Shown: positions 6,041 to 7,995 of the stretch, in pieces
Position numbering within the stretch: the first letter of the stretch is position 1
How the letters are laid out: each line of letters begins with the position of its first letter
Origin: Armatimonadota bacterium
Lineage (GTDB): Bacteria > Armatimonadota > Zipacnadia > Zipacnadales > FEN-943
Direction of reading: 5' to 3'
DNA: 7,995 nt
Assembly: GCA_026419655.1 (NCBI GenBank)
Contig: JANZZA010000411.1
Location: 1 to 7,995 of the forward strand
Translations under genes and position numbers: made by a program
Notes under the pieces: model-generated
The model's input: only the letters and a program-made list of their open reading frames with translations
Databases searched by the model: none
What the model was told of the DNA's origin: nothing

Positions 6041-7297
6041 CTATATTTCCAGGTCTGCGTAAATCGGGAAAGCCCTACACAGCTCCAGAACTTGCTTGTG
6101 CACTTCCTCTATGACTCGCGGGTCCTTTCGTCCATCGTTTATGACGCGCGCGATGAGCTTGCCGATGAGGCGTGCTTCTTCTTCCTTCATGCCCCTGGTG
6201 GTGATGGCGGGACTGCCTGGCCGTATGCCGCTGGTCTCGCGGGGCGGCAAGGGGTCCCAGGGAATGAGATTCTTGTTGACCACAATGCCAGCGGCTTCAA
6301 GCAAGTCTGCCGCCTCGCGTCCGGAAATGTTTTTGCGCCGCAAGTCCACCAGCATCAGGTGATTATCCGTCCCGCCGGTCACCAGGTCAAAGTCATTCTC
6401 CAGGAGAGCCTCGGCCATGGCCTGGCTATTGAGGATTATCTGGCGCTGATACTCGCGGAAGCCAAACTGCTGGGCCTCGTGGAGGGCCACGGCCTTCGCT
6501 GCGATGACGTGCATGAGCGGCCCTGCTTGCACTCCTGGGAACACGGCCCGGTCAATGGCTTCGGCGTACTGGGCCTTGCACAGGATCAGGGCTCCGCGCG
6601 GGCCGCGAAGAGTCTTGTGGGTTGTGGATGTGACGACGTCTGCATACGGCACGGGGTCGGGGTGATAGCCAGCCGCCACCAGGCCAGCGATGTGAGCAAT
6701 GTCAGCCACCAGGTAAGCCCCGACTTCATCTGCTATTTCGCGAAACCGCTCAAAGTCAATCAGCCGCGGATAGGCCGATGCGCCCGCCACTATCAATTTA
6801 GGTCTGCAGTCCAGAGCTATTTGCAATATCTCGTCGTAGTCGAGCCGGCCCGTCTCCCGATCTACAGTATAGAAGAAGGCGTGATATATCTGGCCTGAGA
6901 AATTCACCGGTGCCCCGTGAGTCAGGTGTCCGCCATGAGCCACGCTCATACCCAGGATGCGGTCCCCAGGCTGCAGGAGAGCATGGTAGGCGGCCATATT
7001 GGCGGCAGTGCCGGTGTGTGGCTGGACGTTGGCATGCTCGGCGCCGAACAGTTTCTTAGCCCGCTCGATGGCTAGGCGCTCCAGCTCGTCGTAAAACCGG
7101 CAGCCGTGGTAGTAGCGGGCGCCGGGATAACCCTCGGCGTACTTGTTAGTGAAGACCGACCCCGTGGCGCTCATTACCGCCCGCGAAGCGTAGTTTTCCG
7201 ACGGGATGAGCATCAGGGTTTCCTGCTGGCGCTTCAGCTCGGCCACCAGTATTTGAGCCATCTCAGGGTCGGCCTGAGCTAATGTGCGGTTAATCAT
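6041..7297 (-). CDS. glyA: Serine hydroxymethyltransferase
   Basis: A full-length 418-residue PLP enzyme (family length is about 410-420). It interconverts serine plus tetrahydrofolate with glycine plus 5,10-methylene-tetrahydrofolate, the main source of one-carbon units for purine, thymidylate and methionine synthesis in the cytoplasm. Visible landmarks: PSENYAS (32-38) with Glu34; GYPGARYYHG (56-65); AHGGHLTHG (120-128); VADIAHIAGL (197-206) with Asp199 facing the PLP ring nitrogen; the PLP lysine K228 in TSTTHKTLRGPRG; and TSGIRPGSPAITTRG (355-369). The glycine-rich loop reads HTGTAAN (94-100) rather than the common HSGSQAN. ATG 7297 has GAGG and GGGG purines upstream. It is the first gene of a probable three-gene minus-strand operon, 33 bp before the ATPase-like gene. 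Confidence 0.98.
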   Translation of the reverse strand: MINRTLAQADPEMAQILVAELKRQQETLMLIPSENYASRAVMSATGSVFTNKYAEGYPGARYYHGCRFYDELERLAIERAKKLFGAEHANVQPHTGTAANMAAYHALLQPGDRILGMSVAHGGHLTHGAPVNFSGQIYHAFFYTVDRETGRLDYDEILQIALDCRPKLIVAGASAYPRLIDFERFREIADEVGAYLVADIAHIAGLVAAGYHPDPVPYADVVTSTTHKTLRGPRGALILCKAQYAEAIDRAVFPGVQAGPLMHVIAAKAVALHEAQQFGFREYQRQIILNSQAMAEALLENDFDLVTGGTDNHLMLVDLRRKNISGREAADLLEAAGIVVNKNLIPWDPLPPRETSGIRPGSPAITTRGMKEEEARLIGKLIARVINDGRKDPRVIEEVHKQVLELCRAFPIYADLEI

Positions 7298-7522
7298 TGC
7301 CCCAGCCTCTCATCTGGCTCGTGCCCGCTCCCGGCAACCGACCGATGGGAACCGCCCGCCTGACCCAAGGACCTGCCACCTGTTCAAAGCTATTCGGCGA
7401 AACACTCGTCCCTATGCATCGCCCTTGCAGCCCCAGACGCTGCTGCTCGCGGCCACTGCCAGGGAAACAAGCCGACCACACATTCCGCCCTCTGCAAAGC
7501 AACCACGGTTGCCGGGATGCGT

Positions 7523-7551
7523 AGAGTAGCACGCTCTGCGGCCCTTGGCAA
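7523..7551 (-). promoter_or_regulatory. Weak candidate promoter for the glyA operon
   Basis: On the minus strand, TTGCCA (7551-7546) and TACTCT (7528-7523) are 17 bp apart, matching sigma-70 boxes 5/6 and 3/6. Transcription would begin about 220 nt before glyA. The -10 match is poor and nothing else supports it. The rest of 7298-7627 shows only short C-rich stretches and a GCAACC/GGTTGC stem at 7499-7512, with no gene or known riboswitch that I can see. Confidence 0.2.
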
Positions 7552-7627
7552 AGGCTTTCTGGGGGTATTCGGTTTTGTCAGGATTTTCTTTCAGGCAGGA
7601 AAGACTCAGGTGCAAAGAATCACCTTG

Positions 7628-7749
7628 CAGACTGTGTCAAAACCTGGTGTCGGCTTACCCAGACCAAGGAAAATGCACAACGCCGTACGACTGACCTTTT
7701 ACCCGCGATTTCCCTTGTCGGCCGGAAAAACAACTTTTCCAAAGGTCTC
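7628..7749 (+). repeat. MITE-like repeat copy 7, between glyA and the tRNA
   Basis: A 122-bp unit nearly collinear with the copy at 3104-3225. The left end CAGACTGTGTCAAAACCTGGTG and right end CTTTTCCAAAGGTCTC are mildly worn forms of the termini. Shared interior blocks include GGCTTACCCAGACC, AAGGAAAATGCACAACGCCG and GACCTTTTACCCGCG. It stands alone here, without a tandem partner. I see no clear target duplication at its edges. Confidence 0.75.
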
Positions 7750-7786
7750 CCAGGAAAAACGATTACTCCGGCCTTCTGGCAGGGCG

Positions 7787-7816
7787 TTGACGGAAAAAAG
7801 GATGAGCGGGTAGACT
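7787..7816 (+). promoter_or_regulatory. Probable sigma-70 promoter of tRNA-Ala
   Basis: TTGACG (7787-7792) and TAGACT (7811-7816) are separated by 18 bp and match the -35 and -10 boxes 5/6 and 4/6. Initiation near 7823 would leave a short leader before the tRNA at 7829. The stretch after the -10 (GGGGCCGGG) is very GC-rich, typical of stable-RNA promoters under stringent control. Confidence 0.55.
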
Positions 7817-7828
7817 GGGGCCGGGAAT

Positions 7829-7904
7829 GGGCGGGTAGCTCAGTTGGGAGAGCGCCGCCTTCGCACGGCGGAGGTCGGGGGTTCGAATCCCCTCCCGTCC
7901 ACCA
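7829..7904 (+). tRNA. tRNA-Ala, anticodon CGC
   Basis: A complete 76-nt cloverleaf. The acceptor stem GGGCGGG (7829-7835) pairs with CCCGTCC (7894-7900). D stem GCTC/GAGC (7838-7841, 7850-7853). Anticodon stem CCGCC/GGCGG (7855-7859, 7867-7871) closes loop TTCGCAC, placing anticodon CGC at 7862-7864, which reads GCG. The T arm has loop TTCGAAT. The G3-U70 wobble, the main identity element for alanyl-tRNA synthetase, is present and supports alanine. CCA (7902-7904) is encoded. Confidence 0.97.
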
Positions 7905-7918
7905 AGGATTGAATTCAT

Positions 7919-7961
7919 GGGGCTGCGCTCTTGAACACAAGAGCGCAGCCCCTTACTCTTT
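7919..7961 (+). terminator. Strong hairpin terminator after tRNA-Ala
   Basis: A perfect 15-bp stem, GGGGCTGCGCTCTTG (7919-7933) with CAAGAGCGCAGCCCC (7938-7952), loop AACA, followed by the T-rich TTACTCTTT (7953-7961). It begins 14 nt after the tRNA CCA end, as expected for a single-tRNA transcript. I see nothing assignable in the last 34 bases of the window. Confidence 0.85.
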
Positions 7962-7995
7962 AGGCAGCTCTTCCAAAGGCTGGCGTCCGCTTATC

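Noticed and set aside
6092..6898. Plus-strand 268-aa reading frame
   Set aside because: It is antisense to glyA, whose identity is certain; there are no family features.
7298..7520. Glycine riboswitch or other known leader upstream of glyA
   Set aside because: I could not find the conserved cores of a glycine or other known aptamer; only short, isolated stems are present.
7620..7940. Minus-strand 106-aa reading frame containing GGDSNPRPPPCEGGALP
   Set aside because: This peptide is the well-known artefact of translating the antisense strand of a tRNA; the frame runs across the tRNA-Ala gene, its terminator and a repeat copy.

Overview
This window comes from a GC-rich bacterial chromosome. 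It carries a complete serine hydroxymethyltransferase gene, a CCA-encoding alanine tRNA, GTG starts with purine-rich Shine-Dalgarno sites, and coding DNA that favours G/C in third positions. Nothing here fixes the phylum; the large, poorly recognised secreted sugar-hydrolase-like protein and the many intergenic repeats would fit an uncultured environmental lineage.

Layout. (1) 1-592 has no convincing gene. It holds worn copies of a ~122-bp repeat and a well-ended copy (470-590) that stops just before the ribosome binding site of the next gene. (2) 615-2726 (+) encodes a 703-aa exported protein with a probable TIM-barrel, glycoside-hydrolase-like domain. (3) 2727-3308 lies between convergent genes and contains three head-to-tail copies of the repeat (2851-3225). 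(4) 3309-4148 (-) encodes a membrane-anchored protein with a calcium-loop (FG-GAP-like) motif. Its leader contains a possible H-type pseudoknot with a competing stem. (5) 4397-7297 (-) is a probable operon, in transcription order glyA, a degenerate CpaF/GspE/FlaI-like secretion ATPase domain, and a HAD-IIB phosphatase; the last two are 3 nt apart. (6) 7298-7828 is the glyA/tRNA intergenic region, with one more repeat copy (7628-7749). (7) 7829-7904 is tRNA-Ala(CGC), with a plausible sigma-70 promoter and a strong hairpin terminator.

The most unusual content is the repeat family: ~121-122-bp units with 15-bp terminal inverted repeats (GAGACTGTTGCAAAA / TTTTGCAACAGTCTC), found in every large intergenic region except 4149-4396. 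The unit looks like a MITE, and its ends resemble those of IS6/IS26-family insertion sequences. The second point is the candidate RNA switch upstream of the 3309-4148 gene. The third is a secretion-ATPase relative that keeps its P-loop lysine but has lost the acidic catalytic residues, placed between glyA and a phosphatase gene.
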